64,000 nt of DNA from Rutpela maculata (lineage: Eukaryota > Arthropoda > Insecta > Coleoptera > Cerambycidae). Below, piece after piece: positions 1 through 10,738 of the stretch. The stretch's first letter is position 1, and each line of letters opens with the position of its first letter. The notes beneath the pieces were generated by a model that did not search any database, was not told the DNA's origin, and worked only from the letters and a program-made list of their open reading frames with translations. The stretch lies in assembly GCA_936432065.2 (NCBI GenBank), contig OW386286.2, positions 119,549,902 to 119,613,901 on the forward strand. The letters are read 5' to 3'. The translations under genes were made by a program, and so were the position numbers.

Positions 1-284
1 GATACGTGAAGTTGACAATGAAACGACATGTTTTGTACAATTTGTATACGGTTTTTTGAAGTTTGGTCTAAACATGGGTGGTATAGTATATTACAGTAAT
101 TAAGAATGAGCAATACAAGTGATTTACGCATTTTTTTCAGCATTTTGAAATTTAGAATGTGTCTATTTAAATACAAAAATTTCATTCTGGCATAAGTTTT
201 TTGCAGTAATAACTTTATACGTTCTTTGAACTGCAAATTTTGATCTAAAAAAAAAACACCACGATTTTTTGAGTGATCTGAAAA
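1..284. other. AT-rich sequence, nothing recognised
   Basis: No coding frame, repeat or RNA gene can be supported here. Its right edge abuts the LINE fragment. Confidence 0.5.
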
Positions 285-825
285 TTTAATATTTATTTTA
301 TATATTATGATCTATAACTAGGTTGAGTCGCGTTTTTAGAAATTCCCTTCTATTTTTCGGACTGAACAGAAGTGCAACCGTTTTCTTCAGATTGGTTTTT
401 TAATTATGCTTCTTAGAATAACTGCAAATAGAATTTATACCATCGTTCAACAAGACGTTAGCAAATTCGATAGGTGACGATGATTAATTTGGTTAAAGAT
501 ATTGTCTGTGTAGATTATAAACAACAGGTCCCAGAATGGATCCTTGCGGAACACTTGATAAAATCTGTTGGGCAGGAGATAGAATTATTTATAGATACTG
601 GCTGATGATGGTTGCATAGATATTATTTTAAAAAACGCAACATCATCTGCATCAAACCTGTAAAAGATTAATTTCGCACATAACAGAGTATGGTCAATAG
701 TGTCAAATGTTTTAAAGTAATGGACTGATACTGAGATAAATGCCATCCCTTTATCTAGCGCTCCTATCATATTATAGTAGATAAAGTAAAAAAATATTTT
801 GAGGTTTCTGGTTCTTGTACACACA
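285..825 (-). pseudogene. LINE reverse transcriptase fragment (jockey/CR1-like)
   Basis: Read on the minus strand this is a broken piece of a non-LTR retrotransposon reverse transcriptase. Around 640-790 it reads a form of the palm motif that normally spells D-x-SKAFDTI-x-H. Around 525-555 it reads VPQGSILGP, the conserved RT block 4 motif, followed one frame away by a YTDNIF-like stretch, so a 1-bp indel separates them. Further on (about 290-400) it reads LLFSPKNRREF, a downstream RT/thumb-like segment. No endonuclease domain or 3' tail is attached, so it is a truncated dead copy. The clade is an inference from motif style only. Confidence 0.75.
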
Positions 826-1286
826 CTAAATCACATTTTTTTTCATCCCCTTCAATAATGGGGTGGGGGTAGTAATGGGGGTGGCTAATGCCAAAATTTT
901 TTTTGAGACCGTAGCTTCTCTTGCCTGTACTAAATATCAATTTTATGAAGTCTTACCTGCTTGATTTACCTATTCACTCCAAATTTACCCCAATTTACCC
1001 CCCAACCCTTCGACAGAACAAGATCAAAATATAATCTAGTTCTTGATCTCGTTAAAGTACATATGTGTACCAAATTTCAAGTCAATATCTCAAACGGTTC
1101 CAGAGTAAACGTGCGCACAAAAAAAGTTACAGACCGACAGACAGACCGACAGACCGACAGACCGACAGACAGATATTTTTTTTCGCTCAAACTTGAAATC
1201 ATGACGTTTCATGACATTCTAAGCCTATTTGAACAATACAAATTTTTTTGTCGTTACTATACTTCCACTGGATGTGGAAGTAAAAA
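826..1286 (-). repeat. Dispersed repeat family A, copy 1 (inverted orientation)
   Basis: This is the reverse complement of the sequences at 27836-28426, 28955-29617 and 32530-32960. Shared landmarks are the ACTTCCAC...GTGGAAGT imperfect palindrome at one end (1260-1285 here), a GACAGACC-type microsatellite (1131-1171), the block that reads GAACCGTTTAAGATATTGAC in the other copies, and the G-rich GGGGTGGGGGTAGTAATGGG block (857-885). It is a non-coding interspersed element. The predicted 117-residue frame across it is an artefact of the microsatellite. Confidence 0.8.
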
Positions 1287-2067
1287 CTGCGAAAAATGCA
1301 AAACAATTATATAGAAACTTAAATAAACCAACGAGGAAAATATTTACATCTATTTTAATGTCTGTTCATTGACGTAATTTAATTTTGAGAAATGTTGATT
1401 TACATAATTTAATGCATTCAGCTTTTGCTTAAAGCCAGAAAAGTAAGAAACTCAAGAGCAATACTATTTTATGTCACAGGTAGTAAATAAGCAGGTTCGT
1501 TCAATACAGTAAAAGTGACGGCACAACGACAATTTACAATTACTGTATAATCACCAGAAATATCAAGATTCCCGTTACTTAGCGACATTCTTGTTTAAAT
1601 TTATGTAAAATATATTAATGTTCACATTTCTTACTTATTTTTGTTACAAATTATTATATTGTTTTTATTCCTAAATTAATAGAATTATTTCATATCATCG
1701 TATATACTACATCATGATTTTTATAGAAAGGCATTTTATCATATTAATTGCTTCTTATACTGCGACTAATTACAGTAATTACATTATGTTGACTGCGAAT
1801 ACACTACATAGTAAGCTCACATGTATTTGTTCTAGTTCCATCTGATAACTTTAGCCGTAGATGTTTGCCGCTGCTATTCGGTTTTATATTACTTTTTTCT
1901 ACAAATTTATGAGGAAATATCTTATTAATTTTAAATTTTTGAGGTTATTATTTTAAAATGTTTTAATACTTTTTAATCTTAGATGTAATGTTTATGTGAA
2001 ATTTCAGCAGTGGAGAGAAGGAGAGACATGATCAGGGTGTTTTATTCTTTTTGTTTCTCCAGAGGGA
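1287..2067. other. AT-rich sequence, nothing recognised
   Basis: No gene, repeat or RNA can be supported between repeat A and the 5' LTR of the CsRn1-like element. Confidence 0.4.
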
Positions 2068-2220
2068 CAAGTGACGTACATCGCGTACTTCACGCTGTTA
2101 AGGTAGATTTTGATTTTTGTGTTACTATGAATACATGAAAAATAATAACAAAAATAATGCTTTTTGTACTTAAAACATAATCTTATAACACACAAGATTT
2201 TCATATTAGAAACCTTCAAT
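2068..2220 (+). repeat. 5' LTR of CsRn1-like element
   Basis: About 150 bp that match 7615-7726 plus 18247-18306: the shared words include ACATCGCGTACTTCACG near the start and CAAGATTTTCATATT near the end. It ends directly at the PBS at 2221. The exact first base is uncertain by a few positions because the two copies differ there. Confidence 0.7.
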
Positions 2221-2238
2221 TGGTGACCCCGACGTCCG
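2221..2238 (+). promoter_or_regulatory. Primer-binding site, tRNA-Trp type
   Basis: TGGTGACCCCGACGTCCG immediately follows the 5' LTR. TGGTGACCCCGACG is complementary to the 3' end of tRNA-Trp, the primer reported for CsRn1-type elements. The assignment to that tRNA is from memory of the family. Confidence 0.65.
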
Positions 2239-2438
2239 ACGCAAATTGAGGAAAATACAGTTGACGCCACTTCAGTTATAATTCAATTTTTACCCCCTGG
2301 AGAAGTTGAATAACTGAGGAAGAATATTTTAAGTTACTTCGATCTTGGCAGTTTCCTCAAAATTTTTAGCGAATTTAAGGAATTGAAAACAAACATAAAA
2401 TCTACATTCAATCTGGGACAGAAAAAATAATTTTATTT

Positions 2439-3369
2439 TGTAAGTACTATGCATTATACTAACCTTCAGCAGACGTCAAAGATCAAAATCAAAATTTAAT
2501 TGAATTTGAAAACACTTTCAAAGTTAACCATGAACAAGTGGCTGTGTCAGTCAAGTCACCACAGTTTTTGACACAATGTCCTGAGGCATTATGCAAGCGG
2601 AAAGTCAATTCAACTTGAAAAACATTACTTGCGATTTTACCAAATACGAATATCTTGTTGCTTCATTGCTTCAAGAGACCATTATGATGATTCTGGATAA
2701 AACTCGAGAACCTCAAACATATGATCAGTTAAAAAACATTTTAATATAACGACTTTCTTTCTCGGAAGAGAAGAAATTATAGGAATTGTTTTCAAATACA
2801 GATTTAGGCGATAAAAACCATCTGAACTAAGCAAATTAATGGAAATGTTAGCTGGAAATTCACCCACACTCGGAAAAGGACTACTTAAACAACTATGGAT
2901 GTGAAGAAACTACCCAAAGCAATTATATCGCTCTAGTGGCTTTCGGTAAAACGGAAATTCAGGATCTATCTGATATAGCAGATAGACTTTTGGAAGTTTC
3001 TTCAAATCCTAGAATTAACGCTTACAAAAGAGATGTGAATAAATCCAAACTTTTCAACAGATCTCTTACAGTGTTTCTAGTATGACGTCCAAATATAATG
3101 ATAATTTAACTGAACTGTCGGAACTTAAAAACTATTTCTTGAGGCACTAGCAGATCCCGTTCCTTTAACTTGGCGGATTCTAATCATAATTGTAGGAATC
3201 CACGCAGTAATTCTAGAAATTGTAGTTCAACAAGGTGGAATGTTAAATTCAACGAACGCAGAGATTTATGCTGGTATCATTTTGCTTTTGGAAAAAGAGC
3301 AACGAAATGTAAACAACCCTGCCAATTTAGACCTACTAGCAGACAAAATATTGATTCAAAAAACTAATT
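2439..3369 (+). pseudogene. gag remnant of CsRn1-like element, with CHCC box
   Basis: This is the decayed Gag region. The best-preserved part is the box LCWYHFAFGKRATKCKQPC at 3266-3325, a C-x2-H...C-x3-C finger in place of the usual CCHC knuckle, as in CsRn1-type elements. Upstream pieces in changing frames read segments such as IIMDNAQ-like and DLADRLLEVS-like Gag sequence around 2900-3010. Multiple frameshifts and stops make it non-functional. Confidence 0.65.
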
Positions 3370-3399
3370 AAATCTGCTACTGTGGCGGAAAGCAGTGGA

Positions 3400-4160
3400 G
3401 TATGTTCCTCGCACCGTTTATTTGTTACCGACAGGAACTAGTAATTTAAAATTTCTAATTGGTGCTGATATTTCTGTCACACCTAATCGATATTTCTAAG
3501 CTTTCAAGATTGACAAAGATATGGTACTTATCGCGGTCAATGGATCGGATATCAAAACATTTGGTATCAAACCTTTTAAATTAGATTTAGGTTTGCGTAG
3601 AGAGTTTGTATATCCTTTTGTATAAGCAGATATTTTAGGACCAATTACTGGTGCGGATTATCTTTCAAAATTTGGTTTAATAGTTGATCCTAAATGTAAG
3701 AAAATAATAAATATGCATAGATCCTTGACAATCCATCTACCATTAATTAATGTTGATACACCATGTGTTAAAATGTTTGCTTCTCAAAATAAATATACAA
3801 AAATTTTACATTAATTTCCATTATTGACTGCTGCACCAAATTATAAGTTGTCAGTTAAACATAATACTCAACATCATATTGTCACAAATGGTATTTTACC
3901 ATTTAACAAACCGGGCAGACTTGACTTGTTAAACTTAATATTTCACAGACTGAATTCGAACATTTATTACAATTAGGTATTTGTCGTTCATCGTCCTCAT
4001 CAACATCATCACCGCTTCACATGGTTCCTAAAAAAAAATGCTACTTGACGACCACGTGGTGACGAAGGCTTAATACTATTACTGCACCTGATATATATCC
4101 ATTGCCACATATTTAAAATTTTAACTTACACTTGGGGGGATTGTAACTTTTTCTCAAAAA
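3400..4160 (+). pseudogene. Protease and pol N-terminal remnant, CsRn1-like
   Basis: Around 3449-3486 the frame reads FLIGADISVTP. This corresponds to the FLVDTGADVS-type active site of retropepsins, but the Asp-Thr pair is missing, consistent with an in-frame 6-bp loss, so the protease could not work. Downstream (3600-4050), short frames read ADILGPITGADYLSKFGL and KLSVKHNTQHHI. These match the usual order of protease C-terminus (ILGADFL) and the hinge before RT. Several stops interrupt it. Confidence 0.6.
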
Positions 4161-5022
4161 TAGATTTGATCCGTGCTTATCATCAAATGCCTATGGCATA
4201 TGAAGACATTCACAAAACAGCTATAACTACACCGTTTGATCCATTTGAGTTTACAAGAATGCCTTTTGGTTTACGAAATACAGCTCAAACATTTCGAAGA
4301 TTCATGAACGAAGTAGTTTTTGGCTTAGATTTTGTTTTCGTTCATATCGATGACATTTTGGTAGCCAGTAAAAATGAAGGAGAGCATGAAGAACTCCTCA
4401 AAATTATTTTTAAACGATATTGGGTTAAACATTAAACCTACTAAATGAGCTTTTGAAGTTAAATCATTAGATTTTCTAAGTGATGACATTTCTGGAGATG
4501 ATATTTTGCCATCACGGGAAAGAATTAAAATATTAATAATTAAATATCCAACACCAATGTCACTCCGTTCATTACAGGAATTTATTGGTGCCGCTGGATA
4601 TTTCCACAGATTCATAGAACATTTAGCTCAGAAACTTAAACCTTTATATGACTTACAGACCCGATTACAAAATAATAAAACAGAAATTTTATTATTAGCC
4701 ACGTGCATGTGAGACCGCTTTCCAATCAGTGAAACTAGCACTAGTTCCAGCTACATTATTAGTACATCCTAATGAGAAAGCTTTACTTTATCTTATCTTT
4801 ATCGAATGTTGTTGTAGGAGGTATTTTAGAACAGTTTAATACAAATAACAAATTAGAGCCGTTAGCCTTCTATTCAAAGAAGCTTTCCGATACAGAAAGT
4901 AAATATTCAGCTTTTGATCGAAAACTTTTTTGTCTATACCAAGGAATGAAACATTGGAACCGACAGCGCTTTTTACAAAAACTGAGAGAAGACCTCGATA
5001 AACTAGACATTTAGAATACATC
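4130..5022 (+). pseudogene. Reverse transcriptase and RNase H remnant, CsRn1-like
   Basis: From 4160 the frame reads KIDLIRAYHQMPM, then FTRMPFGLRNTAQTFRRFM, and the polymerase motif as FVHIDDIL where F-x-YIDDIL is expected, so the Tyr next to the two catalytic Asp is His. At 4506-4660 a second frame gives the thumb segment LQEFIGAAGYFHRFI. From 4790 a third frame gives the RNase H segment PLAFYSKKLSDTESKYSAFD. The Penelope-like insertion cuts the RNase H just after HLEYI-coding sequence, and it resumes at 5710. It is a clear relic. Confidence 0.8.
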
Positions 5023-5722
5023 TTAGTGCTAAGGCTTTCGCGGAGCTGGTGATCTGGCTGCTGGTTTCCGGGTCTTCTTCCGCGTAGACTTGGTTGAGTG
5101 CTTGACGTTTCGACCATCTTGTCGTGGTCTTCTTCTGAAGCGAAGTGAGCTCTGCTGGACTGAGCTCCTCTATTTATACAGGTTATCAGGAGGCGTGTTG
5201 CGGATCATTGCTCATGCGGAACATTGACTTCCACGTTATTGGTAGTTGTAGTCCGTTGTCACGGTTATAGTTATTCGGATGTTTATTTATTTCAATGGCT
5301 TCTCTGTATCTTCTTGGCCAATAGTTCTTGGTGTTGGCTAATTTCTTTGTTTTGTCGAATTTTATCTTCTTCTGAAGAAGAAGAAACCGGCCATTTGATA
5401 AAATTCGACAAAACAAAGAAATTAGCCAACACCAAGAACTATTGGCCAAGAAGATACAGAGAAGCCATTGAAATAAATAAACATCCGAATAACTATAACC
5501 GTGACAACGGACTACAACTACCAATAACGTGGAAGTCAATGTTCCGCATGAGCAATGATCCGCAACACGCCTCCTGATAACCTGTATAAATAGAGGAGCT
5601 CAGTCCAGCAGAGCTCACTTCGCTTCAGAAGAAGACCACGACAAGATGGTCGAAACGTCAAGCACTCAACCAAGTCTACGCGGAAGAAGACCCGGAAACC
5701 AGCAGCCAGATTTAGAATACAT
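5010..5722. mobile_element. Head-to-head inverted Penelope-like 3' ends with 13-bp target duplication
   Basis: A near-perfect palindrome (arms 5054-5366 and 5397-5709, centre 5381.5, 30-nt loop) is flanked by the 13-mer ATTTAGAATACAT on both sides (5010-5022 and 5710-5722). Each arm, read outward, encodes the same carboxyl end, including NYWPRRYREAIEINKHPNNY and a stop. It then carries a short 3' UTR with CTTCAGAAGAAGACCACGAC. YWPR-x2-REAIEI-x-KHP-x-N is the pattern I associate with the C-terminus of Penelope-like (GIY-YIG) proteins. The left arm extends about 31 bp further than the right, so the ends are unequal. It interrupts the RNase H of the host element. Confidence 0.75.
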
Positions 5723-6056
5723 TTCTAAATTTACAACTGTCGTTATATTAAAGATAAGAATAATACAGTAGCTGATTTACTTTCACGACTAGATGTCATT
5801 TATATAACTTAAAAATATGACTTTGACATCAAGTTATTTAGTCAACACTAGGAAGAAAACAATGGACTTAAAAATATGATTAATGGTTCAAGGACCAAGA
5901 TTAGCAAAATAGAAGTGCCGTTATCAGATGTAGCAATTTGGTGTGAAATATCAACAGATCAACCAACACTGTTTCTTCCGAAAGAATAAACAGTGTTGAT
6001 TGATTTTTAAGAAAGTATTTCACATCCGGGAATTAGAGCCAGTAGGTAACTTATTG
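5710..6056 (+). pseudogene. RNase H end and integrase N-terminus, CsRn1-like
   Basis: The interrupted frame resumes: LEYISKFTT, then NNTVADLLSRLD-like sequence at 5759-5800 (the RNase H end, where N-x-ADLLSR is typical). It is followed by IEVPLSDVAIWCEISTDQP at about 5908-5964 and SHPGIRASR at 6021-6047, the start of the integrase HHCC region. Stops are frequent. The sequence is then cut by the 6057-6765 insertion. Confidence 0.65.
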
Positions 6057-6765
6057 GCCTAGTTTACACCGTGAAATAATTTAGTCTGAGCCGAGGGAAC
6101 TAATGGAGTGGGGATAGATCGACTCGAATTTATTTAGTTTGTGCCTGTTTACAACACATCATAATAATATTGAAAATTTGTCGATTAGTTGATTAGCACC
6201 AGGAGCAAGCAAACATAACCTACGCTTTACTTGTGTAAAAAATTTTCTTAAAAACAAAATTACATTTGCGGTTTTTAATAATGTAATGCTAACAGTTGTA
6301 AAACAAATTCAACGAAATACATGGAGAAAGTTATTAGAAATGCTTAAGAAAACACGTTTCCATTTACAAAACCGATTAACTGTCAAGTTTATACAACAAA
6401 GCATCAGTTTAATTATAAACCAAAGAATAAATGAAACCATGCATATACAAATATTATTATTATATTTAAAAAGTTTCTTTATATATGTTGTTCTTTATGC
6501 GGGAACGACGACTCTAACCTCACAAACTTGACATTTCCTAGATTTGTCTAATACGTCTAAGTTTACACATTTTACATTAGGTTCGGTATTAAACGGTATT
6601 AAACCGCGAATTATATATGGTCTTATACTCCTGCTCAAGAGAATCAGACTAAAGGCGGATTAGCTTAGTTCAGACTGTTGACATCGAACGCATTATACGT
6701 TTAATACGGAGTATGGTTCGCAAAGGGTACTTCGCAGACCAAGCTGTCTGTGTAAACGAGGCCAT
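6057..6765. mobile_element. 0.7-kb TIR element (Harbinger-like candidate), ATT duplication
   Basis: The ends are inverted: GGCCTAGTTTACAC at 6057 and GTGTAAACGAGGCC at 6752-6765. ATT precedes the left end and follows the right end. Removing the insert with one ATT restores the RLITKRYFW integrase frame across the junction, which fixes the boundaries and a 3-bp duplication. Three-bp duplications suggest the PIF/Harbinger superfamily, but no transposase is visible and the family call is tentative. A weak 81-residue frame inside (6286-6531) resembles nothing I know. Confidence 0.65.
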
Positions 6766-7614
6766 TACTAAACGATATTTTTGGTCGCACCTTAATTCAG
6801 ACATTAATTCTTGGACTAAAAATTGCATTCGTAGCCAAAAATAAAAAACTATACTAAATCAGAATTAAGTAGGTAATTTTCCAATTTCTAAAACTCGTTT
6901 TGAATAGAGATTTGCTTCGTCCTTTTCCACTATCTAATGTTGTTGCTGAGTGTTTCACTAGATGGCCGGAATCATACCCAGATAAAAGCATTTCAGCAGC
7001 GATAATAGCAAAAATCTTTTTTAATGAATATATTTCCCGTTTCGTACTTTCTTTTAAAATTACTACAGCTCAAGGTAATCAGTTTGAATCAAATTTATTT
7101 TCAGAACTTACAAAATTACTCGGTTCTCATAAGATGCATACAAATACTTCCCAAGTAATGGAATGTTCGAAAAGTTCCACAGACAATTAAAAGCATCTTT
7201 AATGACACGTAGAAATTCAAGACATTGAAGTGATGAACTTCCAATTATATTATTGGGCTTTCGCACTTCTTTTAAATATTATATTAATTGTTCTGTAGCG
7301 GAACTTGTTCACGAACAGCCTCTATGTATTCTGGGAGAGTTTTTCGTTTCTGGTAATAAAAATGAAAATGATCCAACAACATTTTTAGCCAATTTAAAAA
7401 ACCATTTCTCAAATATACAACCTAAACTATCCCAGTCAACTAACTAACAAATTTTCGTTCATAAAAATTCAGAACATGCAACTTCGATTTATAGAGTTAA
7501 ACCAGCATTTATCGATTCTAATGACACTGCCATTCAACCAAGGCTTTCTAATAAAAAAGTAACTGCTTCTATTAATTAGTTTTATTTCGTTTATTACGCT
7601 CTTGCTGAAGGGTT
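6766..7614 (+). pseudogene. Integrase remnant, CsRn1-like
   Basis: The frame resumes with TKRYFWSHLNSDINSWTKNC, the end of the HHCC zinc region. From about 6946 it reads FTRWPES, and at 7021-7130 FNEYISRF...KITTAQGNQFESNLF. There the expected TTDQG reads TTAQG, so the second catalytic Asp is lost. At 7253-7447 it reads GFRTSFKYYINCSVAELV and FFVSGN. A C-terminal basic segment follows to a stop near 7578. The purine-rich GCTGAAGGG before the 3' LTR is the likely polypurine tract. Confidence 0.75.
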
Positions 7615-7726
7615 ATGTAGTGGACATCGCGTACTTCACGTTGTTAAGGAAGATTTTTATTTTTGTGTTAATATGAATATATGAAAAATAATAATACAAA
7701 ATAATGCTTTTTGTACTTAAAACATA
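7615..7726 (+). repeat. 3' LTR of CsRn1-like element, first part
   Basis: Starts TGTAGTGGACATCGCG and matches the 5' LTR through CTTTTTGTACTTAAAACAT. It is then cut by the TIR element. The rest of the LTR lies at 18247-18306, more than 10 kb away. Confidence 0.75.
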
Positions 7727-8054
7727 TAGTACAGTCACTGAAGGTTTTCACCTCCGATTTCGTTGAACCTCCATCGATTTTCATGAAAATTTGTGAGTAG
7801 TTAGAGGATACCTCAAGAAACAAAAGTGACATAGTGCCAACTTGCGCTTTTACCCTGGGGGTGGATGCCACCCCTTCTCGGGGGTGGAAATTATTTTATG
7901 AAAAATAACCCCAGGAATCGATAGAGGGACCAATTCTAAGCAAAATTTGTTATGCAAAGTTATTAAAATAAATCAATACTTTTTGAGTTATTAAAGATCA
8001 AAGATTTTGATTTTTCGTGAAAAAAATGCATGTTTTAAAGCGGTTTTTCATAAA

Positions 8055-8434
8055 TTTTATATCACTTAGAACTTGATTTGCTTTTTAAAAACTTTTATTT
8101 TGGTTTTACACAATATTTTATATTATATTTGGTTTAGATATAAATGTTACAATAGTTAATATGCTTGGTATAAAGATTAAATGTATACTGACTGCAGATG
8201 CGTCTCTGGGTGATATTTATAACATACTGCTATCAACGTAGGCACATGCATTTCTCGGAATTATGCTATGCCAGCGTTTTACATGAGAAAGCTTTGTTTT
8301 AAAAGGAAGTTGTTATCGCTTTAGATAAGGTATATCAAATTATATCACGTACCGAGATAAGGATATAAAGTTACTTGTTGGATAAGATACTTATGCATTT
8401 GAATGAATTAATACAGTTTGTTTAGCATATAACA
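8055..8434 (-). repeat. Errantivirus 3' LTR
   Basis: 380 bp, begins TGTTATATGC and ends GATATAAAA on the minus strand, identical by eye to 15871-16250. It follows a polypurine tract, and TAAA flanks it. Confidence 0.9.
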
Positions 8435-8449
8435 ACTCCCTTTTTTTTT
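8435..8449 (-). promoter_or_regulatory. Polypurine tract of errantivirus
   Basis: AAAAAAAAAGGGAGT lies directly 5' of the 3' LTR on the minus strand, the expected plus-strand DNA primer site. Just upstream, GTCGGTG-TTATT-CACCGAC (8455-8473) is a 7-bp stem whose loop contains the env stop codon. Confidence 0.75.
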
Positions 8450-8461
8450 GAAAAGTCGGTG

Positions 8462-10258
8462 TTATTCACCGACTTTTGAGGGAAAATCGGTCATTTCTTC
8501 CTCTTCTGTAGGTAGATGAGGTCTTCTTCTCAGGAGGGTGCCAATTCTTTTCAGCATCTCATTAGGGGTGGCGTCCTTGGATTCCTTACAACCACAGCAT
8601 CTTTTCCTGCATTTCCAGGCGATGAAGGCGGCTAGGAGACAGATGGACAGACCAATAACTGTATACATGCTTAAAGAAAAATGTTTAGTTATAAATGGCT
8701 CGTTTATTAGTTTGTCTAAGTCTCTAGAGTATTGCTCAAGTTTGTGGTTGGCTATGTCTAGATTTTCGACATTTAGATGATCGAACTGGAGAGGTTCCAA
8801 CTTGGGTAGCTGGAGTTTTTCGGGAATGTCACTACAACAGTCATAGGGTATAACCACTGGATGTGAATTGTCCGTAATGTTGATGGTATTGCGGCTTTCT
8901 GCTTGCACTTTTGTTATACCGACAAACGCGTAACAGTCCGGGTGGAGTTTTAATATAGAGTTCTTATTAACACTGGTGATTTTTGTGTCCATTTTATTAC
9001 AGTTTATGGTGATATGAATGGGTTCAGAGACAATTATTAACCACACATTGCCTTGTAGTTTCTGAACGTTATAACCTTGTCCATAGACGAGGGAACTTAC
9101 ACAGTTTTCGGGGATTTTTCTGAAGTTTTTCAGTAGCTGGGCTTCGCATGCTGCACTGCTGTCGATCGGGTAGGCGTAGAGGTCTGAGCATAGTTTCTTA
9201 TGGGAATCTAGTTGTTTGCATGTACTCAGGTCCTTGACGGGGATGTACATTAGTGAATCATCGTTACGCGCAATGAATTTTTGTGAGAATGACAAGACAT
9301 GGTGAAGGCCAGTTCTGTTGTCTAGTATAGGGATAGGATACAAATGATACAGGGTATAGAGTTGCTGTTCTACTAGTGGTATTCTTAGAACGAAAACAAG
9401 ATCTGATTTTGATTGAAAGGCTTCTAGTTCGATAATTTCTAGGTATTGGGGAATTTCTGAATATTTTACTGGTAGGGGTAGATTATTTTTTACTAAGTTT
9501 TGAGAGATTTCCTGAAGTGCAGTAATCAAACTTTCGGGTGAAATAATTGAAGAGTGTATTATTTTCAGGCGAGCGAATGTAATCGCGTTCAAAATGTCAT
9601 CAAGGTTGCTCTGGAGGTACAAGTAACTTTCAGTCAATTTTTCACATGTTTCGATAAATTTTAGTTCGGCTTGAACCAGTGCAACTCTATCATTTACTTT
9701 ATGCAGTCCGATTTGAATCTTTTTCATATCCTCGTTAAACGTTACTATATTAATTTGCATATTTTGGATCGTTTCGTTAAAGGTTTTTACGACGGTAGAG
9801 GTAACGGATATTTGATTTTTCAGGAGGTTTTCTATTTGATGTTGATCTTTGTTTAATTTGTTAATACTATCTGTGAAGAATTGTCCATCTTCAGCATCTA
9901 GATTGCCGGTAATTGCTTTAAATATACTACCTGCTCCATTTAATATTCCGCGCTTGAATCGTTTGGTGTTAACAAAGATTTCTTCAAATTTTACCTTAAG
10001 GGAATTTGATACTTGGTTTAGGAGTGTTATGTGTGTTTTGACTTTGACTAGGAATTCTTTCGTTTCGCGTGTATCGGGGGTGAATATATTGACAATTGAT
10101 TCTAAAATTTTGTTGTTGTTGATAAAGGCTTCTTCGAGGCTTGATAGATTTTTATGGACTAGCAGAGTCCATTTATTATTGGAAATAATTATCCTCGTTT
10201 CGTCGTGGTAATAGACTCCGACGGTGTTATTGATGGGTGTTATTTGGTACTGGGACAT
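8462..10258 (-). CDS. env: Env-like glycoprotein of errantivirus
   Basis: An Env-like membrane fusion protein of about 598 residues if the first ATG (10258) is used. The frame is open upstream to at least 10306, where a CTTACAG splice-acceptor-like site and a hydrophobic run (FTLLIGAAM) suggest that the spliced mRNA supplies a slightly longer start. A furin-like RFKR site is followed by GILNGAGS and by TGNLDAEDG, the conserved patch shared by errantivirus Env and baculovirus F-type proteins. Near the C-terminus a membrane segment (YTVIGLSICLLAAFIAW) precedes a Cys/Lys-rich tail. No stop or frameshift is seen. It lies 37 bp after the end of the pol frame. Confidence 0.9.
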   Translation of the reverse strand: MSQYQITPINNTVGVYYHDETRIIISNNKWTLLVHKNLSSLEEAFINNNKILESIVNIFTPDTRETKEFLVKVKTHITLLNQVSNSLKVKFEEIFVNTKRFKRGILNGAGSIFKAITGNLDAEDGQFFTDSINKLNKDQHQIENLLKNQISVTSTVVKTFNETIQNMQINIVTFNEDMKKIQIGLHKVNDRVALVQAELKFIETCEKLTESYLYLQSNLDDILNAITFARLKIIHSSIISPESLITALQEISQNLVKNNLPLPVKYSEIPQYLEIIELEAFQSKSDLVFVLRIPLVEQQLYTLYHLYPIPILDNRTGLHHVLSFSQKFIARNDDSLMYIPVKDLSTCKQLDSHKKLCSDLYAYPIDSSAACEAQLLKNFRKIPENCVSSLVYGQGYNVQKLQGNVWLIIVSEPIHITINCNKMDTKITSVNKNSILKLHPDCYAFVGITKVQAESRNTINITDNSHPVVIPYDCCSDIPEKLQLPKLEPLQFDHLNVENLDIANHKLEQYSRDLDKLINEPFITKHFSLSMYTVIGLSICLLAAFIAWKCRKRCCGCKESKDATPNEMLKRIGTLLRRRPHLPTEEEEMTDFPSKVGE

Positions 10259-10295
10259 GGCTGCTCCGATCAGCAAGGTGAACCTGTAAGGCAAT

Positions 10296-10738
10296 TTAGG
10301 CTTCAATATATGGTTTTAATCTGTCAAAGTTAGCTTTAGTTTTTTGTTTTGTTTTTTTGTTAAGGAGGGTGGCTGAGTTTTTGTGAAGTTCCAAAATCTC
10401 AAATGGCCCGTTATATTTATTACGTAACTTATCGGTGATTTGGGATTCTTTTAAATACACCTTTTGACCAATCTGATATTCGGGGGTTTCCTTTGAAACG
10501 TGGGCGTCGAACCGAACTTTCGCTTTTTGTTTTTGTGTTTCAGTTCTGGCGCGCGCGACTTTATAATAATAAGAGAGGCGATTATTTAAGTCTCTGACGT
10601 ATTTCGTGACTAGTTCTTCCTGATTATATAGCGTTTCTGGTGGTCTACTGGACGTGTGTCCGAAAACTAACTCGTAGGGTGTAAATCCGTGAGTTTTATT
10701 AGTAGAGGTATTATAGCATATTATCGCGTAGGGTAATA
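10296..10738 (-). pseudogene. Integrase C-terminal part of errantivirus pol, frame-shifted
   Basis: After the main pol frame stops at 10721, the rest of the integrase continues in another frame to a stop at 10296-10298. It includes THGFTPYELVFGH, a basic region around ARTETQKQK and NGPFEIL, the conserved integrase C-terminal pattern. One base is missing near 10733-10738, in or next to a short C run. Assembly error cannot be excluded. The break removes about 145 residues from Pol. Confidence 0.8.

Noticed and set aside
961..1314. 117-residue plus-strand protein with a TDRQTDRQ stretch
   Set aside because: It lies across dispersed repeat A and its microsatellite. Other copies do not keep the frame.
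5186..5577. Two identical 117-residue proteins on opposite strands
   Set aside because: They are the two strands of a palindrome. The only protein information is the Penelope-like C-terminus in each arm.
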